The translations under genes and the position numbers were made by a program. The notes under the pieces are model-generated. The model worked only from the letters and a program-made list of their open reading frames with translations. It was not told where the DNA came from and did not search any database. A stretch of 64,000 nucleotides of DNA from Moringa oleifera (Eukaryota > Streptophyta > Magnoliopsida > Brassicales > Moringaceae), in assembly GCA_021397835.1 (NCBI GenBank), contig JAJFZO010000094.1, positions 3,946,501 through 4,010,500 on the forward strand, written 5' to 3'. Position 1 is the stretch's first letter. Every line of letters begins with the position of its first letter. Below, in pieces: positions 11,779-25,180 of the stretch.

Positions 11779-14029
11779 AACAGATCTCGATGCGAGCACA
11801 AATACCCAGAAACCAAAAGGAGAGAGAAAGGAAAAGCAACTGAAGAAATGAGAATAAAAAAAAGTGAAAGCTGCTTTGCTTGAAGGGTGGGAGAGAATTT
11901 CTCAAAGAGAGAGACCAACAACGTGTGATGGGGCTACCTCCGTATGTATACCTGATTAAGGATTAAAGTAGTGTCAGATTAGTGGGAGAAGGTGAATATG
12001 TATTAGTATGATTTTGAAGAGAAACAAAGAGAAAGAAGGAGATTATGTTCTCATTCATTGTGACATTAATGAGATTAATTTAAGGTGTAAGGAAAGGAAG
12101 AGAAAGAAAGAAAGATTCTTGATGCTAACGCCAAATTGGACACACAGAACCCACAAGGTACAATTTTTTTTTTTCCCTGCCCATAATTGGGTGCTGATAC
12201 ATTAAACAAAAAGAAATTGAGAGAGAGAGGGTACCAAATACCAGTTATGACCTATGAAAAAGGTGAAGCTTTGTGGTTATTTGGCTTTTGCGACTAGGCC
12301 ATGAATTATAAAATGATTAGCATATTTTTGTGTGTGTGAGAGAGAGAGAGAGAAGAGAGGACGAAGGTTTCTTTTATAATATAACTGTATGTATATAATC
12401 TTACAAAAAAGTGGGTTTTTGAGACAAAGAAAGAATTATTAGTGACCAAATCATTCACATAAAGATGGTGTTGTTGTTTGGCGACCATCCAAAAGCTTGC
12501 AAGGCCCCAACAACACCTGCCTTGACAGCCCACCTCAGCTATGGCTGTCTTGAGCCGACCCTTCAGCTTAGCTTGTTTTGGTACTACCTTCCTTTTCACA
12601 ATGCCTCTCAAACTGTTTTGAGTTGCTAGTATGATTAGATAAAATGCAAATTATTAAGAGATGAATTCAATTTTAAATCTTTATTACTTAAACCGATCAT
12701 TAAATACTCAATTTTCAAAATTTTAAAGATCAGACTATATAATTTATTTATCCACTACTTTGGTTTGCATTTACAAAAATTTGTAAAAAATTTTTTTGTG
12801 TGATTTGAAGAATAATTTAATCCAATATTAATACATCTTGTTCTTTTATAGACTTAAGAGCTATTAGTTAACGAGATTTACTGTCTTTAATTTAGGTATT
12901 TATCTTGGGATTTGATTATATCCATGAAATTTTAAATGAAATAGATTTTGTCAAACTAATAAAATCTTGTTTGAATTATTTAAGATTTTAACTCGAATTG
13001 GGTTAGCCTTAAAAACTCATTTGATGTCATGAGCTAGTCGTATCCGTTCATTTAAAAAAATTCAAATTCGAATTCGATTAAGATATACATATTCAAATCT
13101 GTTTTAAATTTGTTTAAAAAGATAATTTTGATATCTCTCTTTGTTTATAATTACTTGTACATTACTCAAATTTGTTAATTATATCTGTATAATTATATAT
13201 ATTTTATAAATTTTAATAAACTAATAAGTGCTTTATCATTAAATATTCATTTAACTACTTATTTAACATAATTAAAATTTTAAAATAAATTAATAAAATC
13301 AAAAATCATATAATATTTTATTAATTAAATAATGAATATTAAAACTAAATAATAAATTACTAAATTCAAAAAGAAAATTTTAAATATAATTAAATTTAAA
13401 TTAAAAATTTTCATATAATCAAATTTTAAATTAAAAAACTCAGCATACTAATACGATTCCATTAAAGGGTTTAAATAGCAGGTGATCACAGATATAAATC
13501 AAAACTCGGCCATAATCTCATTTTGATATTAAATCAAAATCCAATTAAAATATCATTCAAACTTATTAAGATTTGATTCAATTAAATTTTAAATGGAACT
13601 CTATTTGTTGCCATCCTAAGCTAAATATATGGTGATTTGACTGAATTTGAAATAGATCCTTATTTATAACAACAATAACTATTAAAAAATGATCCTATTT
13701 GTAAATTATTAAACAAACTAAATAAAATCATTGTTAATTGTACTATTTTTTAAGCAAAAATGATTTAAACTCGTAGAATCTCATTCCTATCTCACGTCTC
13801 AATTTCACTCATTTTCCTCCATATGAAAATGATTGCATTTTCTTCTTCGTTCTCTCAAATTCAGTCTGTTTACTAATTATGTAAATAATTTTATTAATCA
13901 TGTATATAAATAAAATAATTAATTTAATAAATAAAAAATTAAAAAAAATATCCAACTCTGTCATGTTTCATTTACATCCATAAGCAACCTACAAAATTTA
14001 CCTGTTTATTTATTGTTCATAAGTTTGCG
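11779..14029. other. RLCK upstream region and AT-rich spacer
   Basis: The stretch to about 12,250 should contain the kinase promoter and 5' leader. A GT/GA microsatellite lies at 12,331-12,355. Beyond 12,600 the DNA is strongly AT-rich with no coding frame that I can support. Confidence 0.5.
12331..12355. repeat. (GT)n(GA)n microsatellite
   Basis: A GT dinucleotide tract runs straight into a GA tract and ends in an imperfect GA-rich tail. Confidence 0.8.
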
Positions 14030-17000
14030 TCGGTAGCGATTGGCTTTACATAAGAAGGTAACATTAAGCTGAAGAGAAAGGGGTAAGCCAAGCTTAGCCA
14101 AACAGTGTGTTTGGAAGCATAATTAGGTAATCTCAAATTCAAAAAAAAGGAGGCAAAATGTGGTTAACCGACTCAATTGGATGTAAAATTATTGGGCGAT
14201 CATAGGGTTCTGGTACGGTCTAGCTCACCTTCTGATTGGTCCAAATTGGATAATAATCAGGTGAGCCCTACTGTCTTGCACGTGTGCCCTATGCCGCTCC
14301 ACTCTGGATTATTTACTAGTTAATTTTTTGATTTTTTTAAAAAATTAATAAAATCCCAATCTGTTTAATCATGACACGTGGCTCATTTTCAGTGGCGTAG
14401 TTCATCCTATTCAATTATATCGCTGGTTTTTTTTTTTTTTTTGTTCAATATTATTTTTAATGTATAAATAAACAGGGCTTAAAAGAGAGTGAAATGATTA
14501 TTAAAGGAGAATAAGGCAGAAGGAAGAATCTTATGTTAATTTTTGGGGGGGAATGATGAAACTTCAATTTCCAAATCTTTTTCCTTTTTTATGGAAATTG
14601 AAATTGAAATGTCATAAATATATGGCCTTTTTTGGGATTATTGAAATATCATAGGCTAACCCATCATACCATAAACAGAAAATCATGAACTTGTCCTACT
14701 TTCAAGGACCCCACTTCTTCTTTATCTTATGATTGGAATTTCATAGGAAAAACAAAAGAAATCAATTTTGAAAAAGAAAATCATATTTTCTATCACGAAA
14801 AAATCAAATCACTAGAGCTACCATAACATTAAACTACCAATTTAAGATTTCTCTTATTTTTTCGAGAAAATAATTAATTAAAAAATAAAAAATCCCCTTA
14901 AGCATGAAAGTTTGATTATTAACATTTAACTATTAAATACAATTTATTTAAATAATATTATCCCCCAAATTTCATATTTGTAGAAGATCTCTGAAAAGAT
15001 AATATAAAGATAAATTATTATCATATATTGGATCCACAAAATCAAAATCTTCTTATAGTATTAAGGCTTTTTGTTAAAATATAATTTCTAATTTATTTAT
15101 TTATTTATAGATTAGAGAATTAAATCTCCTTAATTAAAAAAATAAAAGATGGTTAGAGATTAAATAAAATAGAAATTAGGCAGAGCATCGCAATCAAAAG
15201 GGACAAGACATTGATAGTGGAAGGGCCCAAATAATTAAGAATTATAAACAAATTAATCTTGAAATTGAAATGCATAATGTATGTGTCTGTTAGGGACAAC
15301 ATGTATCACAGCCCTACATGACATGCCTTTTGTTTTCTTCTCATTCACCTCCTCACATTAATCAATTTTATATTAATCTTTTAATTTTTTTTTTTTGAAA
15401 TCTCTTAATTGTCTACGTACATGTATCATCCTGAATTTTATTTTTTTAAACTGTAATGTATTTCTTGTAAAATTTGGCCATTTTTCAAAAATTACCGATA
15501 AGGGATTAAAATGCTTTATTGAGATTATTTACATGGGTATTCTAAACCAATATATTTAAATAAATTATATCTATTAGTTATATATTAATATTTTCGTATA
15601 TCAATAAAAAACCTAAACCTACACAAAATTAATGTTAATTTTAAAAATAAGATAAAACGCTAAAATGACTATTTAAAAAAATATATCACATTAAATATAC
15701 ATAAAAAATATTTGAATTTTATAAAAAAAATTGATTCATTTATCTATCAGTGGCACTCTTATGAATAAAATACTATAAGGTATAAGATGACATGATAGAG
15801 AATTCTAATTAAATTTCATAAACCAAATAATTTTTTTATTTAAAAGCTGTAGTAGTCAAAAGGTTAACCATTAAATTGAAAATTCTTAATTGGTGTAACC
15901 TAAAGGAAAAGTTTGGCACCATCATTTTAGTCAAATTTGTAAATTCTTAAAAGGTCCGACAAATTTGCTACCAAAATTTAATAAAATAAATTGACTATAA
16001 GAAAGCATCTAGAAGTTTCCATTTAACAACTATGCATGTTAAAGGAATTTAATTTGGTTCAAAATTCAAGCCAAACAAGCACTTGTTCAGCCCCCTCTAA
16101 TTATATCATACTAAAATTAATCACACAATTAGGAAAAAAAAGAAGGAAAGTCAACTTTAGATACTGACCAGATCAGCCATAGCAATCTGATGACAAAAAA
16201 TAAATTCGATCAGACGGTGACTGGTTGCCTAATGGAAGGAAGGTGGGGCTCCCAAATCTTCTTAGGCAACGTGGCAAATATTCCTGTTGCTCCCTCAGGG
16301 TAACACCGTGGGAGGTGGAGCATGTGGGCGAGTTGGGTACATTTAGTAGTTTCTGTTCTCAAAATGTCCATTTGCCTTCCAAGTCCTGCTAATTGCCACT
16401 AAATCACATGGACATGCTTGTTAATAGCCTCTATAATTGAGAATATTTTTTTACAATTAATAATTACGATTATGGGGATATCATAAGTCATTAATTAATT
16501 GTAACTAATGTAAATATTAGTTATATTTAGATGAACAAATAGCCTAAAACTTCTTTTTTTTTGGGGGGGGGGGAGAGAGTTTTAAGGAAACAATTGGCAA
16601 CCATCAAGTGGGTCTAGTTTTTGGTTGACATGGTTAAGATTGTTTTCCACTCAATTTAACTTATGATTGGTCTTATAATTACCAAAATCCAACAATGTCG
16701 ACCAATTAGGAAACTACGTTGACGAGGAAAGTTCAATAGCAACCTGTTAGGATTGATTAATGGGCAATGCAAAAAGGTAGGAGAGAAAATAACTTATGGA
16801 AAGTTGATAATTTTTAAAACTTTGTCGTGAAAATTAAGATTACTCATTGGATGAATGTTAACGTAAAGATTGTTTAGGCAGTTGGGTATAACATGGACAA
16901 GTGAGCCTAGGCCTAGAGGGATAAGATTGTGCATAAGCTTGCTTAGCCTTTTTGTTTTTCTTATCTTAGTTTGAAAGAAAATGCAAATGGACAACTAGCT

Positions 17001-18238
17001 CACCTAAATAGGTTTGTTATTCATAACATAGTAGGCATGTGATATTATACCTTTTTTTTTTTTTGGGTTTTATCTTGCTTCCTTGAAAAGTCCAATGTGA
17101 GTATTTGACCAATTATTAATCAACCAACCTAAGAAAGTTTCGTTAAGTAATGCAGACTTTGATGTTTATCAACTAACTTAATTTTCGTAGAATTATAAAG
17201 TACGTAGACAAAACATAGCTGGTAAATGATGCATCTTTTTCTTATGTCAAGGAATGGTTGGCTTTTAAAGGAATTCAATAACCATAGCATTCAAGAAATT
17301 TAAATAGCACATCTTGATTGATAATGATTGGTATTAAATTTAATTAAGTTTATTATTTAATACAAGAAAATTTAAATTATTATAATAATACCCAATAACA
17401 TTTATATCATTAGAATGATTTTAAAAAGATTTTTTTTTCGTGGATAGTTCAAAAAGATCTACAAAATAGAAGAAAATTTAGATACTAAAAAAGTAAAGAG
17501 ATTCTTAAATTAATATTAAAATTAAAATGTGAGATAACATATACTTTTTATAAGATTTTAATTTTATATAGATATTTTTTTAATTTATAAACATAAGTTA
17601 TGAAACTTCTTGATTCGCGATATTTTAAAGATATTTTTAAAAATAAATTATTTAATTTTTTATGATATATTACAAAATATGAAAACTAACGAGAGATAAT
17701 AAATATGTAAATTTTAAGCTAAAATAACATCAAATAACTCTTAATTTTTATACTAAAATAAAATTAAATATCTAAAATCATATGTAATCCCATTAGTGTA
17801 ACTACCATATAAAATATTTGATTTGATATGATTTAATTAATTAAAATAAAGTTTATTTTATATTAAATTTAAATAAAAAATAATTAAAAATTTACATCAA
17901 ATATCTATTAAAAAAATTTTGTGTTTCATAAAGGAAATTGTAACATTTTATTATTGGAAGAGGTGTAGGTAACTTTTGGGTGGTTTAACGTCCTTAAAAA
18001 GATTTGAAGATGGATTATTTTATATTTTAAAATTTATTACTTAACTAAAAAGAAAAAAAAAAAGAAACAATTTAGTAGGTGATGATGCCGTTTGCTGCTT
18101 CAAAAAAGGTTTGGCATTTGACGGAGAGTATGGACAGAGGTTTGAAGTTTGGGCTCCTAATTAGATTAGGGAGAAGGCACCGAGGGAACAAGTTACAAGG
18201 AAATATTATAATTAATAAAAGAGAGCAGAGCCATCAAA
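14030..18238. other. AT-rich intergenic DNA, no gene recognised
   Basis: No coding frame is supported. Two less AT-rich islands, at about 14,030-14,420 and 16,180-16,400, contain CACGTG cores (near 14,280 and 14,375) and imperfect inverted repeats. They could be old promoter or noncoding-RNA sequence, but nothing identifies them. A poly-G run lies near 16,562-16,572. Confidence 0.45.
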
Positions 18239-18320
18239 GTGGGCGTGCCGGAGTGGTTATCGGGCATGACTAGAAATCATGTGGGCTCTGCCCGCGCAGG
18301 TTCGAATCCTGCCGCTCACG
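18239..18320 (+). tRNA. tRNA-Ser(AGA)
   Basis: An 82-nt class II tRNA without intron. The acceptor strand GTGGGCG pairs with CGCTCAC (one G-U pair). The anticodon loop is CTAGAAA with anticodon AGA. A long variable arm follows, and the T-arm is GCAGG, TTCGAAT, CCTGC. The discriminator is G at 18320, and a run of four T (18321-18324) follows as a Pol III terminator. The internal A and B boxes are intact. Confidence 0.95.
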
Positions 18321-18411
18321 TTTTATATTTGTCCGTTCTAGGATTTTGGAATTTATTTGGGCGCCCGAAAAGCGCATTTTATCAGGGCACTGAAAATGCC
18401 AAAATTTAAAG

Positions 18412-18435
18412 CGCTAGAAGGTGGGCTTGAACCTC

Positions 18436-18468
<33 letters not shown>

Positions 18469-18485
18469 CACTGAGCTACGGCTGT
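18412..18485 (-). pseudogene. tRNA-Asn(GTT) pseudogene or decayed copy
   Basis: The central part, with the anticodon arm and GTT anticodon, is identical to the intact tRNA-Asn at 18921-18994. The 5' acceptor strand (ACAGCCG in place of GCTGGAA) no longer pairs with the 3' strand TTCTAGC, the T-stem has an A-A mismatch, and the D-loop has one change. A cloverleaf cannot form at the acceptor end, so a functional product is unlikely. Confidence 0.85.
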
Positions 18486-18920
18486 ATTGGCACTCCATCA
18501 TCAACAATAAATAGCAAAGGCATAGTGATGAAATTAAAACCAGAAAAATAAAAATTGGTATCCGGACGAGGCAGAAGATAGATCCAATCAATCAGATACA
18601 AGAGAATACGGAATGATTTAAGGCAAACTGTATACCAATTTCTCCTTTCAAGTTTTAATCACAGAGAAACAACTATATCAAACTTAACCACACCGACATA
18701 TAGTTTATAACAACCAAAGACAATCTTATCTTGAACTGAGCCAACTACCTTGTAATGAATCATAATATCTAGTGAGAGGATCAATGAGACCCACTAAGCC
18801 TGCTAGAATTGGGAAATAAGTTCTCCATCCTATTTTCCACCTTTAGCACCCATTTGACTTGGGCCTCCAACGCTGCTGATGGCACCCAAATAAAACAAAT
18901 TATTGCGAAAATATTAAGGA

Positions 18921-18944
18921 CGCTAGAAGGAGGGCTTGAACCTC

Positions 18945-18977
<33 letters not shown>

Positions 18978-18994
18978 AACTGAGCTATTCCAGC
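18921..18994 (-). tRNA. tRNA-Asn(GTT)
   Basis: A 74-nt intronless tRNA read on the minus strand. The acceptor GCTGGAA pairs with TTCTAGC, the D-arm and anticodon arm are intact with anticodon GTT, and the T-arm is GGAGG, TTCAAGC, CCTCC. The discriminator base is G at 18921. It matches the standard plant nuclear tRNA-Asn. Confidence 0.95.
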
Positions 18995-21900
18995 TGCTTG
19001 TTTACATCAGATAACTCCCTTTAAAAATTATCTTTACATTTGTAATTGAAATCCATCACTGCTGGCTATACTTTTTTTCCAAAGAGTAATTTCTTTAACA
19101 ATGTCATTTTTCTAGTAAAAGTAATCTTCAATTGATCAATCAAGACTCAGCAGCCATTTGCACATGGTCACAAGAGCAACCGACTAGGGGAAAGTCTTAA
19201 GAGATTGAAGAACCAAGAAAACCTTACCAACTTGCAGTTACAGGATGAAGATAATCATGAAAAAAGAGACAGGATACCCAAAAGGCCTTCTTTTCAACAG
19301 AACCAAGGGAAGAACAATAAATTGGGTTTGTTTGCTTGTGTTTATCCATTATACAATTTGTTAGTGTTGAGAATAAGTTCATCCATCAGCTATCAAGAGA
19401 CAACAATTCAGATTACATCAAATTTTCAACATTCCAAATGCCTCTCACTTTCTAATGTGATATCTTATTCAGAGTCAAGGAGAAGTATAGATATCAGATT
19501 GCTCTCTTACTGGAATGGAAAATACTATCTCCAGCATGTATCGCAAAATGAAACAGTAACTGACAAGACAAAAGCAAACTTCAATAAATTACTCCACAAT
19601 AAATATGTTTCCAGGAGTCCTATCCTCACCCCAGCCAGCAAACCAATCAAAAGCGTGCAAGGGTCATCTGTGATGATGAAACACAATCCACCAGAGTAGT
19701 TTCATAAAGTAATAGAATCTTCCATACTATTAATTGCCGCAACTGTGTGAGATAGCATTTCACAGCAAACTGTCACTATCATGAATAAAGAAAACAGGAT
19801 CTAGGGACTTAGAAGATGACATATGGCAGCACTACAATCAAACAAGCATAGCCTGAAACAATAATTGTCCTTGTCCTGAAAGTCTGAAACATTACTTCTT
19901 GATAAACTAAGTACAGGAAATAAACATCAAAAAAAGCTATCTCCATGACAAAGTAGGTGTGACAAGATTGGCTTTGACTGAGCGATGGCCCTAGGTTTGC
20001 TCACAACCTAACCAGTCTATGCTTCACAACAAAAGCATAAATTAACAGGGACAAGTAGAGGCACAGGTAAAGCCATGCCCAACCTCTATCACTCTTTAAC
20101 AAAGTACATAAAAAGTCACAAATCAAGTAAGCCCATTAGCGTCTGTCTAAGTTCATAGAATGTCACTCCTGCCTATTTATACAATTTTGGGACCTTCTAG
20201 GGTCATACCACTTGACCTTGGCAGTTGCAAAACTTGCTGCATAGTCCTCGCTAGTGGGTTTGAAAAATGCCACATTGCCTATAAGAGCAGTTGAGACAGT
20301 TGGCTACTGCCCCTTTTAGAAACTGCCTTCCTAAAAACCCTCCATGTCTTAGCCAACACGGAATCCTTACCCACAACATAACCTATGACTCAAGGTTGCC
20401 TGAATAAGAGCTTATTGATATAACCTCCCATGCCAAGTCAACCACAATGTGCTTGTGTCTCCCGCCCAACATCTGCCAATGCCTTGATTTCCTTACACGA
20501 GTCACAAGGGTTAACTTCGGCTTGCCTGCAGGTCCCTAGGTGCAACCAACTTGTGAGGCTATTCCTTTGGTTTGAATACCAAGACTGGCACTCTCTGGTA
20601 CCACTCGCAGCTGCTATCACTCTATAAAACCAACAAGTGTTGACCTTGCTCGTGCATGCTATGCTTCAGGCATCCTTTAGCTTGGCATGAGGCAAAGGAG
20701 CACCCATGTTAAGTCTTAGCCAACTCACGAGTTAAGGGGCTGTCAGTAGGTGCCGAACACAGTAGCAAAGTTTAGGGGAAAAAAGGGTGACATTAGTCAT
20801 CCTGCTATCCCCATGAAGTTCTGTTTTCACTGATATTAATGAGTTTTCAGACATCTCTTATCAATAAAGAAAAAAAAAAGATCAAGCATCATCTATGTCA
20901 ACATAATTCAATAACAATTTTCATCCAGTCATGTCGTCAAAGCATGCAAAACAAAGATGATAAACTGATACTGAACAATTCGGTTTAAACAGCTTTCATT
21001 CCTTGAGAGGACCAGAAAGTAACCACCAGATAAATTGTGCAAAGAAGATAAGCTGTCAATAGGATAACACCTAAGAGCATTCTCCTCTCTTTAATGATCT
21101 AACTTGGTGCTTTAGTGAATAATATACATTTTGCTACGTAATAATAGTACAACTGCTATGTATCCCTCACTCTATTGAAGCCATAAGTAGGCCTCTATCA
21201 AGCAATTGATTGCTCCCTCTGTCCTTGATACTTGTCATAGCTGTTATTTTTGGGTACGTAAAAATTTTTGAAACTATATCTTAACTCCTGAATTACATCC
21301 TCAATTATAAAAATCTGTTAAAGACTGAAACACATTTTCAAAGAGCACAATACAGAAAATTAGTATAGATATGGAAACCCAAGGATAAATAGATACCTAA
21401 TAAATGAAAACAAACTCTAAAATTGAAAATCAAATATGATGCCTCAATACATCTGGTTCAATGACTAAAAACTACATTTTCAACGCTTATTAATTAATTT
21501 CAATTATGTAGCAAAAAGAAAAATTGAATAAAATAAATAGTTAATACTGTGTTTATACAACATTTGATTTTGCTTAGTATGTCAAAGTATGTGGTTGCTT
21601 TAAACAGGATTGCAAAAGTCGCTAGCTACTCACTTCTTCAAATAAGCTTCTCATGGAACATTTCATCACCGCATAAACGGGACCGCTGTCTAAAGCAATC
21701 CACAGTTTCTCTTACAGAGAAAAGAAGATGGAAATTGTATATAAAGGGGAATTGGGATTTAGAAAAAGAGAGCCCAGAGAAGACACTGTGATTCTTGACT
21801 CTGGCTTGGGAAGAAAAGAGAAAGAGGTAATGGTAAAACAACACAAATCCAAAAGGTTAACTAACAGACACGAGTGGCTATAACTCTGTTATAATCCATT

Positions 21901-23044
21901 TACTACAATGGATCAGATATCAGCATACTTACACTAATTGAGTACATATAAAATAATATCAAGCCTGTTTGTTCTCCCATTAACTTACAAGTGTAACCAT
22001 TATTAAACTTTTCAGAAACATCAGAAGCAGTTCTTCCTGAATTTAACTAACTTATGAACCGAGGTCAATACAGAAGCACAGATCTGCATGACATGAAACC
22101 CAAGGTACAGTCAAGTTAAATGAAACCCAAGAGATCATGATCGTGTACTTCACCCAAATGAATAGCAACTTGACACAATCAGAAACTGAAATTCAAACTC
22201 CTAATCATTCAAGAGTAAATAATGAATTCTTATAAAAAAAGAGTAGATAATGAATCAAACGACTCTAAGAACAAGGATACATGCAGCTCAGATAAAGGAC
22301 GACTAAATTCTCCAATCCATAGCAGCAACTTAAGATATCTTTCCCTGAATGTCTCTTTCCACTAGGCAATTTAAATAAAACTGATCTCAAGTTTTCAGAA
22401 TACAAACAACTGAAAAACAAAGTAGCAAGTACACCTTTCTAGCTATTTGAGCATGGAATTGCCACACACAGATTGATCCAAGCAAAAGTCTCTTTAAAAT
22501 CTCATTTTGGAACAATTGAGATTTAGTACCATCCCTATATTATTGAATGACAAGCCGATAAAAAGAGGTTCTATGAAATTTGACCTCTAATGAAGTAACA
22601 TTTATTTGAGCACTAAAAGAGAATGATTAAAAGGTCAATAAAAGATTATCAAAAAAATTACTTTCAGATTGCTAATTGAATTGCACCAAGCTAAGAATAA
22701 CTTCACCTTCATTCAAAAAGGAAACAAAAACCAATAACTTCACTTAACAAATATAAACAAAATCTAATTCAGAAAAGAGACCTTGTGGGAGCAATCCTCT
22801 AAAATTTTGAGTCTTTCCTTGAGCTATCAGGTCTTCCTTCTACAAATTTCCATGTCATAGCCACTGCATCGCCTTGTTCTGCTTCATCATGGCAACATCC
22901 TATTTCTACAGATACTGTTTCATTTTAGAAAAACAATCATTCAAAAACTCTCCTGCTAGATTCCTGAAAACCAAACAACCAAAAATGAAGAGAAGAATTG
23001 TGAAGCCTAAGAAATCGCAGCAAAGGAAATAGAAAACTTTACCT
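18995..23044. other. Unresolved region, no gene firmly recognised
   Basis: Less AT-rich than the spacers on either side. A 164-codon plus-strand frame (19205-19699) has no family features and is not called. The part at 20,160-20,850 is notably GC-richer. On its minus strand it contains a sequence like the primer-binding site of LTR elements (TGGTACCAGAG near 20,595-20,605), so it may be a retroelement fragment, but I found no second LTR. The rest shows nothing specific. Confidence 0.35.
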
Positions 23045-23287
23045 GGAGAGCAGCATGGAGATTGTCCTCAATGACTCTGCAAAAGTGAGCAAAAGTATCG
23101 TCTCCACAGACATTTTAGTCTCTTATCTTATCAACATCACATTCTAAAACCCCAAAGGTCTTGAGAGCAGAAGTAAGAAATCTGACTAAAAGAATGATGG
23201 CGCTTCTGGATTGTGACAAGATTGAATCAGCTGATCCATAAGACTGGGTTACGGAATCATGACTGTAGCGGGGTTTGCACCGCAGAC
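23045..23287 (-). other. Coding-like minus-strand frame with one stop (possible decayed exon)
   Basis: On the minus strand a single frame runs from an acceptor-like TTGCTGTTAG near 23,288 to a donor-like CTCCAG/GTAAAG at 23,045. It is interrupted once by TAA. The frame is Ser-rich at first, then hydrophobic (SAIILLVRFL), and after the stop reads CGDDTFAHFCRVIEDN. A good acceptor (TTTTCAG, near 22,970) then gives a short last exon ending in TGA. It could be the tail of a gene cut off by the gypsy element just upstream, or a noncoding 3' exon. I do not recognise the protein. Confidence 0.3.
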
Positions 23288-23663
23288 TACACTAACAGCA
23301 ACAAATCTTTTCGAATGATTAACTAAGAACTGATCGATCGGACAAAGCCATTATTCTCACACTCAATCTATATTTACTCCAAGTGGTTTTATATTCATAT
23401 ATAGGAGAGACAATGCTTTCCCTGTTATTGGATCATTAATGTATTGACAGAGTCAACTTAATATTCAGTTTTCTTTAGAAGTTGGTCAGCCTTGATATAT
23501 GTATACTCTACTGCAGTTCCCACCTCTGCATGTACTGCATGTTTGCTCCAATCCATTGAAGTCAACTGGCTCTCTTTTCCACCAAAGGAAACTCTGCCCA
23601 TGCCTATGCCTCAATAAATAAGATTTCAAAATGCTGGGTCAATTGTGGATAGAAAGGTACAGA

Positions 23664-24132
23664 TGCTAATAAATCCCCAGTCCAATTTACCAATGTGAGA
23701 CGAGATAAAAAGGAAAATACAATGAGTTAATTTCATTGTATCTGTTGGAAGGCATTTTATTCTTTGACACTTTTCTATTTGTTGCAAATTATGTTATAGT
23801 AATTTCTATTATAGGTGACGGGATTGAGAGAGAGGGTAAATGAAGATTGTTTAACGTGCTGAGCATAAGAGAGCACTAGGCCTTTCAAATACCCAACTTT
23901 TCCTTCCCCTCTCTTGGCTTTGTTTCTTCTTTTGTGATTACTAGAATTAACGGTGATTCTTTTTTTTTTTTTGAGACAATGTCGAATGCTGAAGCAGTAG
24001 GGATGGATTGATACTTGAGGAGTCGATTGATTTCTAAGCTAAATTTGTAGTTCTTTACATATTTCCTTCTAGTTTGCGTTAGGTAGAACATTGTTTCTAT
24101 AGGTTATTGTGTCAATTAGTAGGGTTCTATCA
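23664..24132 (+). repeat. 5' LTR of gypsy element 1
   Basis: Begins TGCTAATAAATCCC and ends TCTATCA. It aligns along its length with the 3' LTR, with many substitutions and length differences in T-runs, which indicates an old insertion. Confidence 0.85.
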
Positions 24133-24135
24133 AAT

Positions 24136-24147
24136 TGGTATCAAAGC
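24136..24147 (+). other. Primer-binding site of gypsy element 1
   Basis: TGGTATCAAAGC lies three bases after the LTR end and differs at one position from TGGTATCAGAGC, the usual complement of the 3' end of plant initiator tRNA-Met. Confidence 0.85.
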
Positions 24148-25180
24148 AACTATACATGGGGATGCCACTGAAAAAGATTGATTAGCACTTGGATTCGATT
24201 GAGTAAGGGCTGAATGGGTTTAGAGCTGAGTTGATTATGATGCGAGATGGATAAGAGTAAATTAACATGATAGTACAAGGCATGCAAACAGTGATTCAAC
24301 AACTTTAGTCATTGAGATGGCATGGTCAAGCAATTGAAAATTTTTAGAAATAAAAGTTCAAAGGCTTTGTGCACCTTGAAGAATTTTCCACTAGAGTCAT
24401 CTTTTCCTCTTCAAGCAAACAAAACATAGGTCATCTCGAGAAAGTGAGCTTATCGGGGATTTGGTGAGACAAAATTGATTTTGTTGTGTGGAGCTTCTCG
24501 TCTTTAATGGGGAAAATCTAGACGGTAGGATACTTAGGCAAAATGATTTTTGCCATTAAACTAATTTTCAAATTTAGAGATGGAGATGTTTTATCTTGGT
24601 TTTAATGGATGGATGGAAAAGGATCAATTAGGAGTTGGGATGATTTCAAGACTTTGATTCAAGATCGATTTGAATCGGGTCTTGAAAGAAATGCCTATAA
24701 GAAATTTTTAGCCTTTCTAGCAAAAAGGCTATGTCAGTGATTACCGATGAGCCTTTGAAATCTTAGTCATGTCGTCGACTCACCTTACCGATGATGTCTT
24801 AGAAATGCATTTCATTAATGGGTAGCAGCCAACATTGCGAGATGAAATCAAAATCCATAAACTGGTTGGCCATTGTGGATGATTGGAATTAGCCTAACAC
24901 CTAGACGAGAGAAACCTTCTTTTATTTGATCAACGGGTCAATACAACTAGACATAATATTTAGGTAAGCTCAATTGTTATAAAGCCTTTTACCTTAATGG
25001 GTTTGAAGCCCCTTCCCCTCCAGAGTGGGTCTAGGCCAATTTTGACCCCGACAAATGCTCCAAGGGTCTTTTTTTAGATGCGATGAAACCACCTGTATAA
25101 GAACAAGGAATTGTGGGCTATGATGGTATGTGATGACATGAATTTCGATGAGGGCATTCTAGTAAAAGAGCCACCAAAAA

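Noticed and set aside
12306..12611. 101-codon minus-strand frame starting MRGIVKRKVV
   Set aside because: The basic start looked peptide-like, but the later part reads through a GT/GA microsatellite and AT-rich DNA. It matches no small-peptide family that I know.
16180..16400. Imperfect hairpins that might be a microRNA precursor
   Set aside because: None of the well-known conserved plant microRNA sequences that I checked by eye is present, and the stems have several mismatches.
19205..19699. 164-codon plus-strand frame
   Set aside because: Low-complexity polar start, no motif, no neighbouring exon, and no splice or promoter support.
22803..22940. Open minus-strand frame of about 45 codons ending in TAG
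   Set aside because: It looked like a terminal exon, but the better acceptor (TTTTCAG near 22,970) leads to an earlier TGA, so this part is more likely untranslated.
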